NCBI GenBank assembly: GCA_963837635.1
Contig: CAWINY010000006.1
Location: 806,001-870,000 of the forward strand
Reading direction: 5' to 3'
Length of the DNA: 64,000 nucleotides
Origin: CAWINY01 sp963837635
GTDB taxonomy: Bacteria; Acidobacteriota; Terriglobia; Terriglobales; Acidobacteriaceae
In this document: one piece after another, positions 10,500 through 18,301 of the stretch
Position numbering within the stretch: the first letter of the stretch is position 1
Layout: each line of letters starts with the position of its first letter
The notes under the pieces: generated by a model
Databases searched by the model: none
Seen by the model: the letters and a program-made list of their open reading frames with translations, nothing else
What the model was told of the DNA's origin: nothing
Made by a program: the position numbers and the translations under genes

Positions 10500-10636
10500 T
10501 GAAAGGGCGCGGCTTCAGCCGCGCCGAATGGATGCAACACTTCCCGGCCTTTAGGCCCTGAGGTGTTCGCCCTCAGCGGCTAAAGCCGAATCCTGAGCGG
10601 CCCGGTGCGGCACGCCTGAAGGCGTGCCCTTTCAAA
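10500..10636. repeat. Cluster of GC-rich hairpins (GCGGCTTCAGCCGC type)
   Basis: GAAAGGGCGCGGCTTCAGCC near 10500 pairs internally and also with the distal GGCGTGCCCTTTC near 10620-10635. A second hairpin, AGGCCTGAGG-like with GGCCTTTAGGCC, lies at 10538-10560, and a third, GGCACGCCTGAAGGCGTGCC, at 10610-10629. Nothing else is seen in 10471-10747. Confidence 0.7.
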
Positions 10637-10747
10637 TCCAGGCCGCACCAGCTGTGGTTTCGCTATAGGGTGCCGTACCCAAGTACTTGGGCCGCAATTC
10701 CCAGCGCCCTTTGCCGACCCGATCAGCACCGCGAACCGCTTCGGGGC

Positions 10748-11077
10748 TTATGCTGCCCGTTTCAGTTCGCGGTAGTTCTTTACCGCCCGCTCCATCCCGG
10801 GTGCTGCCTTCTTCAGGTCCTCCAGGTTCATGCAGGGGTGAAATTCCAGGCTTGCGTTGAAGGCGAGAAACCAGGGTTCGGCAACGGCGGGGATTTGCGA
10901 CGGGTCCTTGAGGTCGAAGACGATGAACCCGGTCCGCTGTCCGTCCCAGTCGCAGAAATGGGCGGTTTCGGGGTTCAACTCGGCGAGGATCGCTTCAATC
11001 GTGCGGCCAAGAGTGCCGTCTTTCGCCGTCTCGTTGCCTCGTTCCACAGGGATGGAAACTTTCATCATGCAGCGCAT
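10748..11077 (-). CDS. Conserved small protein of unknown function
   Basis: 109 aa with a good SD (GGAGG, 7 nt before ATG 11077). The sequence has the pattern of a small dimeric alpha/beta domain: MMKVSIPVERGN at the start, then AILAELNPETAHFCDWDGQRTGFIVFDLKDPSQIPAVAEP. It resembles roughly 100-aa proteins often labelled 'panthothenate synthetase' in databases. That name is unsupported, since it has none of the PanC motifs. No catalytic residues are evident. It is monocistronic, between two repeat clusters. Function unknown. Confidence 0.7.
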   Translation of the reverse strand: MRCMMKVSIPVERGNETAKDGTLGRTIEAILAELNPETAHFCDWDGQRTGFIVFDLKDPSQIPAVAEPWFLAFNASLEFHPCMNLEDLKKAAPGMERAVKNYRELKRAA

Positions 11078-11207
11078 CGAAATGCCTCCAAGGGAAAACG
11101 CTCGCCAACTAGATGCGTTTGGTTCGCGGGTTGCTGCCCATGAAACGCCGCCTTCAGACGGCGAGCAAAATCGATATTAGGTCTTGCTGTCCCCAGCGCC
11201 CGCGTTG

Positions 11208-11277
11208 GTAGTGGTCAGTGGCCAGTTATTGAACTACCACTTCTTGCTCCCACTGCCCACCGGCCACTGGCTACTAC
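11208..11277. repeat. Inverted repeat of GTGGTCAGTGGCCAGT family
   Basis: GTAGTGGTCAGTGGCCAGTT (11210-11229) is followed 20-30 nt later by the partly complementary CCACTGCCCACCGGCCACTGGCTAC (to about 11275). Other copies are at 16868-16907 and 46682-46756. The copy ends against the stop of the next gene. Confidence 0.7.
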
Positions 11278-11278
11278 G

Positions 11279-12181
11279 CTAGGCGGCGGACCGGCGTTCT
11301 CCGGGCTTCAGCGGCTTCCGGCCTGCGGTGCCGCCCTCGATGCAGATTTTGGCGATGGTCGCCTCGAGCACGGAATAACTGAGGCAGTTGACGAACCTTT
11401 CCGTGAGCTGCGCGACGGCCTGGATTTCACGGCCCGCCAGGCGCTCGTTCATCTGCTCGATGCCGGCTTGGATGCGGCAGGGAAACTCGCGGGCCAGCGA
11501 GAAAGCGGTCTCGCGCAACGAGTGCTGGCTGCTCTCGCCGACCGTCGAGGCAAGAACAGGCGCTAGCGAGTGCCAGTGGTTCTCCAGGAAGGCAGGCCAC
11601 CGGCCTAGCAGCAGATAGTCGATGGGTAGGTAAGGCAGGCCGAGCGTCCGCCGGATCTCGGCATACAAACGCCGAAGCTTGGGAGAAGCCGAGTTCTCTT
11701 CGATGGGCGAAGGTGCTTCGAACACCACCGGCGGCGCGGCTGGGTGCACGGTGCGCGCTTCGCCGAGGTCGTATTCGAAGGCCTCCAACTGTGCCGCAAT
11801 CAGCAGCAACAGAAGCGGGTTGGCGTAGTACAGCATCTCGACGGCAGCGGCAGGCGCGTCCTGCTGCGAGGCGCTTCCATCGCAGGGGTCGAGCGTGAAG
11901 TAGTTGTGGACCCGGGTGAAGGCGTCAGCGCGCAGACGGTCGGCGAGGCGGAAGAACTCCTGCGTGCCGACCACGGGGCGCATGGCCTGCCAATGGAGTT
12001 CGAGAAACGCGGGATACGTCGCAAACGCCTGGTAAACGGTGGCGACGTACGGGATCCCGAGGGCCTGCTTGATTTCGGAGTACAGGGCGCGAATCTGCGG
12101 GGAAGCCTCGCTCTCCCCGATCAATCGTGGTCTTTGGCTCTTCCGCCGTGCCATGGGAACTGTGATGATAGGGAGCGGCAT
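11279..12181 (-). CDS. DehI-like (halocarboxylic acid dehalogenase family) protein
   Basis: About 300 aa built from two homologous halves. LYSEIKQALGIPYVATVYQAFATYPAFLELHWQAM in the first half is matched by LYAEIRRTLGLPYLPIDYLLLGRWPAFLENHWHSL in the second. This internal duplication and the LPY/WPAFLE pattern are those of the DehI alpha-helical family. Members with known activity dehalogenate 2-haloacids by direct water attack; many relatives have no proven activity. The frame is open as far as 12871, but that would run through the divergent RibD-like gene. ATG 12181, or ATG 12154 (MARRKSQ), is the sensible start. Activity here is not established. Confidence 0.72.
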   Translation of the reverse strand: MPLPIITVPMARRKSQRPRLIGESEASPQIRALYSEIKQALGIPYVATVYQAFATYPAFLELHWQAMRPVVGTQEFFRLADRLRADAFTRVHNYFTLDPCDGSASQQDAPAAAVEMLYYANPLLLLLIAAQLEAFEYDLGEARTVHPAAPPVVFEAPSPIEENSASPKLRRLYAEIRRTLGLPYLPIDYLLLGRWPAFLENHWHSLAPVLASTVGESSQHSLRETAFSLAREFPCRIQAGIEQMNERLAGREIQAVAQLTERFVNCLSYSVLEATIAKICIEGGTAGRKPLKPGERRSAA

Positions 12182-12232
12182 CTCAGATGTATTTAGGAAT
12201 CCGAAATCGGGAGTAGCGGACACGCAGCCCTG

Positions 12233-13117
12233 ATGCGAAACTTCGACGTGCTCTTCGATCGTGGTGAGGCCTCGGCCATCGAGGATCCCGCTTACGTGCG
12301 CTACGGCCAGCTCGGTTTCCCCGCGCGACCGCAGGATAGCGACCGGCCTTGGATCTACGCCAACTTCGTCCAGTCGTTGGACGGCATCGCCTCGCTTCGC
12401 GGCAAACACGCCTCCGGCGGCGATATTTCGCAATCTGCCGAAGACCGCTGGCTGATGGACCTGTTGCGGTCCCACGCCGATGCCGTGCTCCTCGGGATCA
12501 ATACCCTGATCGAAGAAACCGTGATGCGCGGCGGGCGCGGCCCGGTGTTCCGCATCATGGACCCCGAGCTGCGCGAGCTGCGGTGCAAACTCGGGCGGTG
12601 CCGGGAGAAGAACATCTTCGTAACCGGGAGCGGCAGTGTGAGGCTCGGCGATTACCGCGCCTTCGACGGCGAACATGTGGACCCGGTGATTATCACTACG
12701 ACGCAAGGACGAGACCGGCTTGCCGAGTTTTCGGCGACCCATTCCCACGTCAGCTACGTGGTAGCAGGGCAGGGGCGGTTCGTGGACCTGTCTGAAGCCA
12801 TGCGCGTGCTGCGGCGGGACCTTGGCATCCACCACCTGTTGTGCGAAGGGGGCCCGACCCTCTACGGCCATATGCAGCGTGCCGGGCTGATCGACGAGAA
12901 GTTCATCACCGTGTCGCCGGTCGAGGTGGGGCAGATCGTGCCTTCCGAGGAGGAATCGATAGGACCGGCAGGAATGGAAGGCGTGCTGCCGCTCTCACTG
13001 CGGCCCACCACGCTTTCCGCGCCGGGATTCACCAAGGACAATGCCCCCTGGTTCGAGTGGATCAGTTGCCGACGGGTGGGGGATCATCAATTCAGCCGCT
13101 ACCGGCGAAGGCGGTAA
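12233..13117 (+). CDS. RibD C-terminal / dihydrofolate-reductase-like domain protein
   Basis: 294 aa. RPWIYANFVQSLDGIASLRG near residue 40 and the C-terminal HHLLCEGGPTLYGHMQRAGLIDE are hallmarks of the RibD reductase domain, which uses NADPH to reduce an aminopyrimidine riboside in riboflavin synthesis. The N-terminal zinc deaminase domain of RibD is absent. No other rib gene is nearby, so it may act on another pterin- or pyrimidine-like substrate. It is divergent from the DehI-like gene, with about 50 bp between starts. No strong SD was seen before ATG 12233. Confidence 0.75.
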   Translation: MRNFDVLFDRGEASAIEDPAYVRYGQLGFPARPQDSDRPWIYANFVQSLDGIASLRGKHASGGDISQSAEDRWLMDLLRSHADAVLLGINTLIEETVMRGGRGPVFRIMDPELRELRCKLGRCREKNIFVTGSGSVRLGDYRAFDGEHVDPVIITTTQGRDRLAEFSATHSHVSYVVAGQGRFVDLSEAMRVLRRDLGIHHLLCEGGPTLYGHMQRAGLIDEKFITVSPVEVGQIVPSEEESIGPAGMEGVLPLSLRPTTLSAPGFTKDNAPWFEWISCRRVGDHQFSRYRRRR

Positions 13118-13139
13118 TCCTGACAACCCCGGCCCGCTC

Positions 13140-13212
13140 CCGGAGGTTGAAAGTGGGGGCATCAGCCCCAAAAAACACTTTTAGACGACATGGGGGCGGC
13201 TTGGCCGCCCCC
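13140..13212. repeat. Two GC-rich hairpins between convergent genes
   Basis: GTGGGGGCATCAGCCCC (about 13152-13168) is followed by A6 and a short T-run. GGGGGCGGCTTGGCCGCCCCC lies at 13192-13212. They sit between the RibD-like gene (+) and cspA (-) and could end transcription from either side. Neither has the classic long U-tract. Confidence 0.5.
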
Positions 13213-13229
13213 GAATACCGGCAAAACTA

Positions 13230-13430
13230 TTACACAGGCTGTACGTTCTCAGCCTGAAGCCCCTTGGGTCCTTTGGTAACGCTGAATTGCACTACCTGGC
13301 CTTCCTGCAGACTCCGGAAACCGCTGGCTTGAATGGCGGAAAAATGCACGAATACATCTTCGCCGCTCTGGCGGGTAATGAACCCGAAACCCTTTGCATC
13401 GTTAAACCACTTAACTGTTCCTTGTTCCAT
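13230..13430 (-). CDS. cspA: Cold-shock protein (CspA family)
   Basis: 66-aa single cold-shock domain, an RNA/ssDNA chaperone. It begins MEQGTVKWFNDAKGFGFI with both RNP motifs present: KGFGFITR and DVFVHFSAI. The C-terminus VQFSVTKGPKGLQAENVQ is canonical. I chose ATG 13430 because it gives the exact family start; the frame continues upstream without conserved sequence. GAAG about 15 nt upstream is a weak SD. The upstream A/T-rich stretch (13431-13600) is probably a long structured leader, as usual for cold-shock genes. csp genes are common in several copies, so the letter is nominal. Confidence 0.93.
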   Translation of the reverse strand: MEQGTVKWFNDAKGFGFITRQSGEDVFVHFSAIQASGFRSLQEGQVVQFSVTKGPKGLQAENVQPV

Positions 13431-13739
13431 GTTTGTTGCCACACTTCTTTCTGTTTTTCTAATTCTTGAAATCGCGTTGCTACGGAGTCGGAGGATACTG
13501 CAGGCAGGAAACTCTTTTGAGATACTGCGCACAACCGCTTCATGTCAAACGTGAACACATTATATGTCGGATTTCACTGGTCTTCAAATAAATCTTGCTG
13601 TGGGGTCGTTCACCTGGCTACGTGAGGATTTTTCCAGAAGGACTCCCACATTCGCCAAAGGAGGGCGAATGTGGGGCACCAGCCGCCCGGCGAGACGCCG
13701 GCGCTGCCTCCATCACTGAGCACCCTGCCGCCCCTCTGT
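13431..13739. other. Divergent region cspA-lnt with probable csp leader and repeat DNA
   Basis: 13431-13570 is A/T-rich and probably contains the cspA promoter and leader. 13643-13706 holds two repeat units: a CCCACATTCGCC / GGCGAATGTGGGG inverted repeat (about 13646-13677), related to the CCCACATCTGC repeats at 54275 and 56080, and a GGCGAGACGCCGGCGC unit (13688-13706). An ATG at 13671 lies within this repeat DNA. Confidence 0.6.
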
Positions 13740-13751
13740 TACACTCCCGGC
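13740..13751 (+). promoter_or_regulatory. -10-like hexamer directly before lnt (leaderless candidate)
   Basis: TACACT at 13740-13745 is separated by 6 nt from GTG 13752. With transcription starting 6-7 nt after the hexamer, the mRNA would begin at the start codon. No SD is present. No good -35 is seen. Confidence 0.4.
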
Positions 13752-15356
13752 GTGCGACAGGTGCGCAACCGAGCGTGGATAGCAGCCGCAGTCTCCGGCG
13801 GGCTGCAAGTACTGATCTTCCCCACGCCCAATCTCTATTTCCTTTGCTGGATCGCGTACACGCCGCTGTTGCTGGCCATCTTGTGCGCGCGCGAGCCCGA
13901 GATGCTGCAGCTTCCCGAGTCGCTCGCTTCGCAGTACGAGCCGGCCAGCGTGGGACAGGCATTTCTGCTGGGATGGCTTCCCGGCGTCATCTGGTTGGGC
14001 GGGACTTGTTACTGGATCTATCCCGTCATGCAAGGCTACGGCGGGTTAACGCCGCTGGTTGCTTTTGGCGTGCTCGTGCTGTTCAGCCTCTACATTGGGC
14101 TGTTCGAGGCGCTGTTTGCTGTCCTGTTGGCGCTGGTGGCCCGCGGAGCGGCTGGAGATAGTTGCGCGCGGGCGTGGTCGCGGCGGGCGCTGGTCGTGGC
14201 CCCGTTCCTGTGGGTAGCGGTCGAGTTGTTTCGGGCCAAGATCGTTGGCTTCCCTTGGAACCTGCTGGGGACGGCCCAGGTGGACAACATCCCCCTGGAG
14301 CTGATCTCGCGGGCCACCGGCGTTTACGGAGTTTCATTCGAAATCATGCTGGTGAATGCGGCCTTCGCGGCGGCGATCCTGCTGCGCCAGCGAAGCCGCT
14401 TGTTGCTTGTGGTCGCGGCGCAGATTGCCATCGCGGTGCAGTGCGGAGTGTTCTTCAAGCCTCCTCCGCAGCCGGCGACCGAGACAGCCAGGCTGGTACA
14501 GCCGAACCTTCCGATTCTGGATAGCTGGACCCCGCAGTTCTACCAGGAGACGACCCGCAGCATGGCCGAGCTGAGTATGCCGGCGGATCCCGGCAGCAAC
14601 GAACCGCGAGCCAGCCTGGTGGTCTGGCCGGAGGCTCCGGCGCCCTTCTTTACCAACGACCCGGTATTTCGCGACATGATGAGCAAGATCGCGCGGCAGG
14701 CGGCGGCAAGTTTCATCGTCGGCGCGGTGGGCACCGGCAATCCTGGCGCACCCCGCGCCGTCTACAATTCGGCTGCGCTGATCACGCCGGACGGGCGATG
14801 GATGGGCCGTTACGACAAGGTTCATCTCGTGCCGTTCGGGGAATATGTACCCTACCAGGGACTCTTTAGCTTCGCCCATCAGCTCACCCGCGAGGTCGGG
14901 GCATTCTCGCGCGGCACCTCGCGCAATACCTTCAATGTGGATAGCTACGATGCCGGGGTGTTGATTTGCTACGAATCGATCTTCCCCGGCGAAGCGCGGC
15001 AGTTTGCGGCCAACGGCGCACAGGTTTTTGTGAACATCTCCAACGACGGATGGTTCGGCGAGACGGCCGCGCCCTATCAGCACTTGAATCATGCCAGGAT
15101 GCGCGCTATCGAGAACGACCGCTGGCTTCTGCGCTCGACCAACACGGGAATCACGGCTTCCATCGACCCCTTCGGCCGGATCGCGGAACAGGCTCCGCGT
15201 AACCAGCGCACCGCCATCGATGCGCCTTTTAGCGTCGTCAAGGACACCACGTTCTACACCCGCCATGGCGACTGGTTTCCCTACCTGTGTGCGATAATTT
15301 CGCTAGGCGTAATCCTGGCACGCAGGATTTCCGCGAGGAACCTAACGACGGATTGA
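13752..15356 (+). CDS. lnt: Apolipoprotein N-acyltransferase
   Basis: Inner-membrane enzyme that adds the third acyl chain to lipoproteins using phospholipid. About 534 aa from GTG 13752. The first ~240 residues hold several hydrophobic membrane segments; the rest is a periplasmic nitrilase domain. The catalytic triad is visible as Glu in VVWPEAPAPF, Lys in YDKVHLVPFGEYVPYQ and Cys in GVLICYESIFPGEA. SNDGWFGETAAPYQH is also diagnostic. A frame open from ATG 13671 would add 27 residues translated from repeat DNA, so I prefer GTG 13752, where the hydrophobic N-terminus begins. It appears monocistronic. Confidence 0.92.
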   Translation: MRQVRNRAWIAAAVSGGLQVLIFPTPNLYFLCWIAYTPLLLAILCAREPEMLQLPESLASQYEPASVGQAFLLGWLPGVIWLGGTCYWIYPVMQGYGGLTPLVAFGVLVLFSLYIGLFEALFAVLLALVARGAAGDSCARAWSRRALVVAPFLWVAVELFRAKIVGFPWNLLGTAQVDNIPLELISRATGVYGVSFEIMLVNAAFAAAILLRQRSRLLLVVAAQIAIAVQCGVFFKPPPQPATETARLVQPNLPILDSWTPQFYQETTRSMAELSMPADPGSNEPRASLVVWPEAPAPFFTNDPVFRDMMSKIARQAAASFIVGAVGTGNPGAPRAVYNSAALITPDGRWMGRYDKVHLVPFGEYVPYQGLFSFAHQLTREVGAFSRGTSRNTFNVDSYDAGVLICYESIFPGEARQFAANGAQVFVNISNDGWFGETAAPYQHLNHARMRAIENDRWLLRSTNTGITASIDPFGRIAEQAPRNQRTAIDAPFSVVKDTTFYTRHGDWFPYLCAIISLGVILARRISARNLTTD

Positions 15357-15419
15357 CGCGGATGGAAGGCGGATTTGGTTTGTGGAATGACGTTTGCAGA
15401 ATTCTGTGACACCTCAAGA

Positions 15420-15601
15420 ATTGTCATTCCGAGCGCAGCGAGGAATCTGCATTTCAGGCTGAGCTAGCGAAACTGCAGCTTCCTCGCGCCAAAACCAGCG
15501 CTCGGAATGACAACCATCTTGGGTTGGAATGCCTACGGTGAGCGAAAGCGATTCGCAAATCCGCGTCGATCCGTATTTTTCCGTAAAATCCGTGGTAAGG
15601 G
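15420..15601. repeat. Inverted repeat GTCATTCCGAGCG and AATCCGCGTCGATCCG remnants
   Basis: TGTCATTCCGAGCGCAGCGA (from 15423) pairs with the reverse-complement end GCGCTCGGAATGACAA (15498-15513), with GAGGAATCTGC/GCAGCTTCCTC between. 15545-15600 holds AAATCCGCGTCGATCCGT and TAAAATCCGTGGTAAGG, members of the GATCCG family. No gene is seen in 15357-15642. Confidence 0.7.
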
Positions 15602-15642
15602 TTCAACAACGCTGATCCGCTCAGCGCGAAGGGGTTTGGGAG

Positions 15643-16750
15643 ATGGTCGAAGAACTGGAACAGGAATACTCTGCGCTCAAGCACAAGGTGCGCGATCTAC
15701 GGGAGTATCTTTGACGTCCCCAAGCTCCGCCAGCAGCTAAGCGAAGTCGAAAAACAGGTCGCCGATCCGGCCCTCTGGTCGAATCCCGGGCGCTCGCAGA
15801 CGCTCATGCGCGAGCGCAAGCGCCTGGAGGACGCGCTGGCGACCGAGGCCGACCTGGCCCGCCGCTCCGACGACATCCACGCCTATTTCGAACTGGCCAA
15901 GGAAGGCGAGCAGGTCGCGCCCGAGCTCAAGCGCGAGCTGGACGCGCTACGCGAACGCGTGGACCGGCTGGAGACCGAGACCCTGCTCTCGGGCGACAAC
16001 GACGCGCGCAACGCCATTGTGACCATCCATCCCGGAGCGGGCGGCACCGAGTCGCAGGACTGGGCCGAGATGCTGATGCGCATGTACCTGCGCTGGGCCG
16101 AGCGCCAGGGCTTCGAGGCGGTGCTCAACGACTACCAGCCCGGGGAAGAAGCGGGAATCAAGTCTGCCACCTTCAGCGTGTCGGGCGATTACGCTTACGG
16201 ATTGCTGATCAGCGAGATCGGTGTGCACCGGTTGGTGCGCATCTCGCCTTTCGATCAGGCCAAGCGGCGGCACACCTCGTTTGCCAGCGTGTACGTCTCG
16301 CCGGAAATCGACGAGAGCATTCAGATCGATATCAAGCCCGAAGACCTGCGGGTGGATACCTACCGTTCGGGCGGCAAGGGCGGCCAACACGTCAATACTA
16401 CGGATTCCGCCGTGCGCCTCACACACCTTGCGACCGGCATCGTCGTGAGCTGCCAGAACGAGCGCTCGCAGCACAAGAACCGCGATCGCGCCATGAGCAT
16501 CCTGCGCTCCAAGCTGTACGAGTACGAGCTGGAGAAGAAGCGCGCGGTAACAAAGAAGATCGAGGATTCGAAACTCGACATCGACTTTGGCTCGCAGATC
16601 CGCTCCTACGTGCTGGCGCCCTACCGGCTGGTCAAGGACCACCGGACTAAGGTTGAGATCGGCGACGTGGACCGCGTCATCGATGGCGATTTGCAGCCGT
16701 TCATCCGCGGCTATCTGCTGATGCGGCGCGACGAACAGAAGAAGGGATAG
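15643..16750 (+). CDS. prfB: Peptide chain release factor 2, expressed by programmed +1 frameshift
   Basis: Recognises UGA and UAA stop codons and releases the nascent chain on the ribosome. The first 23 codons (15643-15711) end at an in-frame TGA. The remainder is in the +1 frame from GAC 15713, giving about 368 aa. The specificity tripeptide SPF lies in VRISPFDQAKRRHTSFASV, and the peptidyl-hydrolysis GGQ is in GGKGGQHVNTTDSAVR. Total length and domain order match bacterial RF2. AAGGGG/GGGAG lies shortly before ATG 15643. The frameshift makes the gene autoregulatory: low RF2 slows termination at UGA and raises frameshifting. Confidence 0.95.
15700..15716 (+). promoter_or_regulatory. prfB programmed +1 frameshift site
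   Basis: The site reads CGGGAGTATCTTTGAC. It has an SD-like GGGAG just upstream, the slippery CTT codon (15709-15711), then TGA (15712-15714) followed by C. It matches the E. coli RF2 site except for the first few SD bases. Confidence 0.95.
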
Positions 16751-16775
16751 AAGTTGCGCGACGAAACCCAAAACC

Positions 16776-16907
16776 TGCCACAGAGACACAGAGAACGAGA
16801 ATGTTTTTCTCTGTGTCTCTGTGGCGGATGTTTTTCAGCACTTGGCTAACTCATTCGCCAGGGTGGGTCACTAAGAACTGACCACTGGGCACCGGCCACT
16901 GACCACT
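16776..16907. repeat. CACAGAGACACAGAG palindrome followed by a CAGTGGCC-type repeat
   Basis: CCACAGAGACACAGAGAA (16778-16795) and its exact reverse complement (16807-16824) form an 18-bp stem. A TCAGTGGCC-type unit follows at 16868-16907 and runs into the start of the next gene. Confidence 0.85.
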
Positions 16908-17525
16908 TTGCTAACTCGCCCCCAATCCGTAGTCCAGGGACGGCGGCTGGAATATTTCACCCTGCTGTGGAACGGGCTGGAAGCGTTAGTAGCTCTCGTC
17001 TCGGGTATCGTTGCCGGCAGCATCGCGCTGGTCAGCTTTGGCTTGGACTCGGTGATCGAGATGTCCAGCGGCGCCGTGCTGCTGTGGCGGCTGCAGCGCG
17101 ACCATGATCCCATTCACCGCGAGCACGCTGAAAAGATTGCCCTGCGCGTGGTTGGCGCGTGCTTCCTTGTGCTGTCCGCTTACGTCCTGGCCGATGCGAT
17201 CAAGACCCTAGTCACGCGCCAGCGCCCCGAGGAGAGCATTCCCGGAATCGCCATTGCTGCGGCGGCGCTGCTGGTGATGCCGCTTCTGGCGAGGGCGAAG
17301 CGTCGCGTCGCGGGTGCATTGGACAGCGGCGCCATGCACGCCGACGCGCGCCAGGCCGACCTTTGCGCCTATCTGTCTGCCATTCTGTTAGGTGGACTGG
17401 TGCTGAATGCCACGCTCGGCTGGTGGTGGGCCGACCCGGTCGCGGCGCTGGTGATGGTGCCGATCATCGCCAAAGAAGGTGTCACGGCGCTGCGCGGCAA
17501 GACGTGCTGCTGCTGTGGCCAATGA
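16908..17525 (+). CDS. Short cation-efflux-type membrane transporter
   Basis: About 205 aa and strongly hydrophobic, with five or six predicted membrane helices. ALVSFGLDSVIEMSSGAVLLW resembles the TM2 metal-site region of cation diffusion facilitators, and the HADARQADLCAY region resembles the HxxxD site of TM5. The cytoplasmic C-terminal domain of typical CDF proteins is missing. Instead the protein ends in four consecutive Cys, KTCCCCGQ, which could bind metal. The only upstream start in frame is TTG 16908, inside repeat DNA, so the true N-terminus is uncertain. The metal is unknown. It may be related to short 'cation transporter' proteins with Cys tails. Confidence 0.7.
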   Translation: MLTRPQSVVQGRRLEYFTLLWNGLEALVALVSGIVAGSIALVSFGLDSVIEMSSGAVLLWRLQRDHDPIHREHAEKIALRVVGACFLVLSAYVLADAIKTLVTRQRPEESIPGIAIAAAALLVMPLLARAKRRVAGALDSGAMHADARQADLCAYLSAILLGGLVLNATLGWWWADPVAALVMVPIIAKEGVTALRGKTCCCCGQ

Positions 17526-17569
17526 CCGCTTTACCGCAGAGGGCGCAGCGGCCTTCGCGGAGGACGCGG

Positions 17570-17696
17570 AGCAAGGCTTTTCAACGCGAAGGCGCTAAGA
17601 CGCGAAGATCACTGCCAGAGAGAGCCAACAGCCAATAGCCCAAAGCGGTCTTTCCTGAGAGCTGGTAGCTGACAGCTGAGAGCTGAGAGCCCGTAG
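17570..17696. repeat. Cluster of CGCGAAGGCGCTAAG, GCCAACAGCCAA and AGCTGAGAGC repeat units
   Basis: Three repeat families in a row: CAACGCGAAGGCGCTAAGACG near 17580, GAGCCAACAGCCAATAGCCC near 17621, and GGTAGCTGACAGCTGAGAGC near 17663. The last ends at the stop codon of the MarR gene. Confidence 0.7.
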
Positions 17697-18140
17697 CTAC
17701 ATTGCCGAACAGATTTGCTCGACCTGCCTGACAACCTTGAGTGTGGCTTCCAAGTTCGCGAGGCCAATGGTTTTCTCGAAACGGGTTTGCATCTGATCGA
17801 GGGCGCGGATTAACTCGATAGCGATCTTCTTGCCCTGAGGCTTAAGCAGCAATCGGTAGGCTCGGGCGTCTCTAGGGTCGACGGTTCGACCCAGCAGGCC
17901 CTTCGCCTCCAACGAGGAAATGCAATGGCTGATGTTGCTGCGGGTAGTAGAAAACGCTTCGGCCAGCCGCGATGGGCTCACGGTTAACGGTTTTTCAAAT
18001 AGGATCGAGACCAGCACCAGAGCTTCAAGAAAATTCACTTCCCGGTGGCTAAGCTGGCGTGCGAGATGGCTCTCGACTTTGCGTCCGGCCCAACTGATTT
18101 CAAACATAGGGCTTTGTCTCAGGAAAGTCTCGATCTTCAT
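17697..18140 (-). CDS. MarR-family transcriptional regulator
   Basis: 147 aa from ATG 18140 (MKIETFLRQ). It has a winged helix-turn-helix: LTVSPSRLAEAFSTTRSNISHCISSLEAKGLLGRTVDPRDARAYRLLLKPQGKK is the recognition helix and wing of MarR proteins. Helices at both ends would form the dimer interface. A longer reading from 18188 would pass through the suspected operator. It is divergent from a TonB-dependent receptor 160 bp away, so it probably represses itself and/or the receptor. The ligand is unknown; metal-sensing is one possibility given the receptor, but no Cys/His cluster is evident. Confidence 0.85.
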   Translation of the reverse strand: MKIETFLRQSPMFEISWAGRKVESHLARQLSHREVNFLEALVLVSILFEKPLTVSPSRLAEAFSTTRSNISHCISSLEAKGLLGRTVDPRDARAYRLLLKPQGKKIAIELIRALDQMQTRFEKTIGLANLEATLKVVRQVEQICSAM

Positions 18141-18167
18141 GGCGTTTGCGCCTCGATATTTTCGCGC

Positions 18168-18193
18168 CTCAATAATTACAGAGCTCAATAATT
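18168..18193. promoter_or_regulatory. Tandem CTCAATAATT repeats, candidate operator
   Basis: CTCAATAATT occurs twice in direct orientation (18168-18177 and 18184-18193) with start-to-start distance of 16 bp, around a GAGCTC palindrome. It lies just upstream of the MarR start in the divergent MarR/TonB-receptor gap. It is A/T-rich in a G+C-rich setting, suggesting a promoter/operator. Confidence 0.45.
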
Positions 18194-18301
18194 TAGCGCA
18201 ACCGTAAACTTAGCTTGGCAATTTCTGGTGCAAATTGGATGATAGCCTCCAGTAGGTGAATTGGTGGTCGATTTTCGCAAATCCTTATCAGTTGGTGCTG
18301 T

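Noticed and set aside
12182..12871. N-terminal extension of the DehI-like protein on the minus strand
   Set aside because: It would run antisense through the well-supported RibD-domain gene and has no family similarity.
13671..13751. Upstream ATG start for lnt
   Set aside because: The added residues are translated repeat DNA; the hydrophobic N-terminus begins at GTG 13752.
15643..15714. prfB as a broken gene or a start at 15806
   Set aside because: The TGA lies in the standard RF2 frameshift context, so this is programmed recoding.
18205..18301. Cobalamin or other riboswitch before the TonB receptor
   Set aside because: No B12-box or other conserved riboswitch core was seen.
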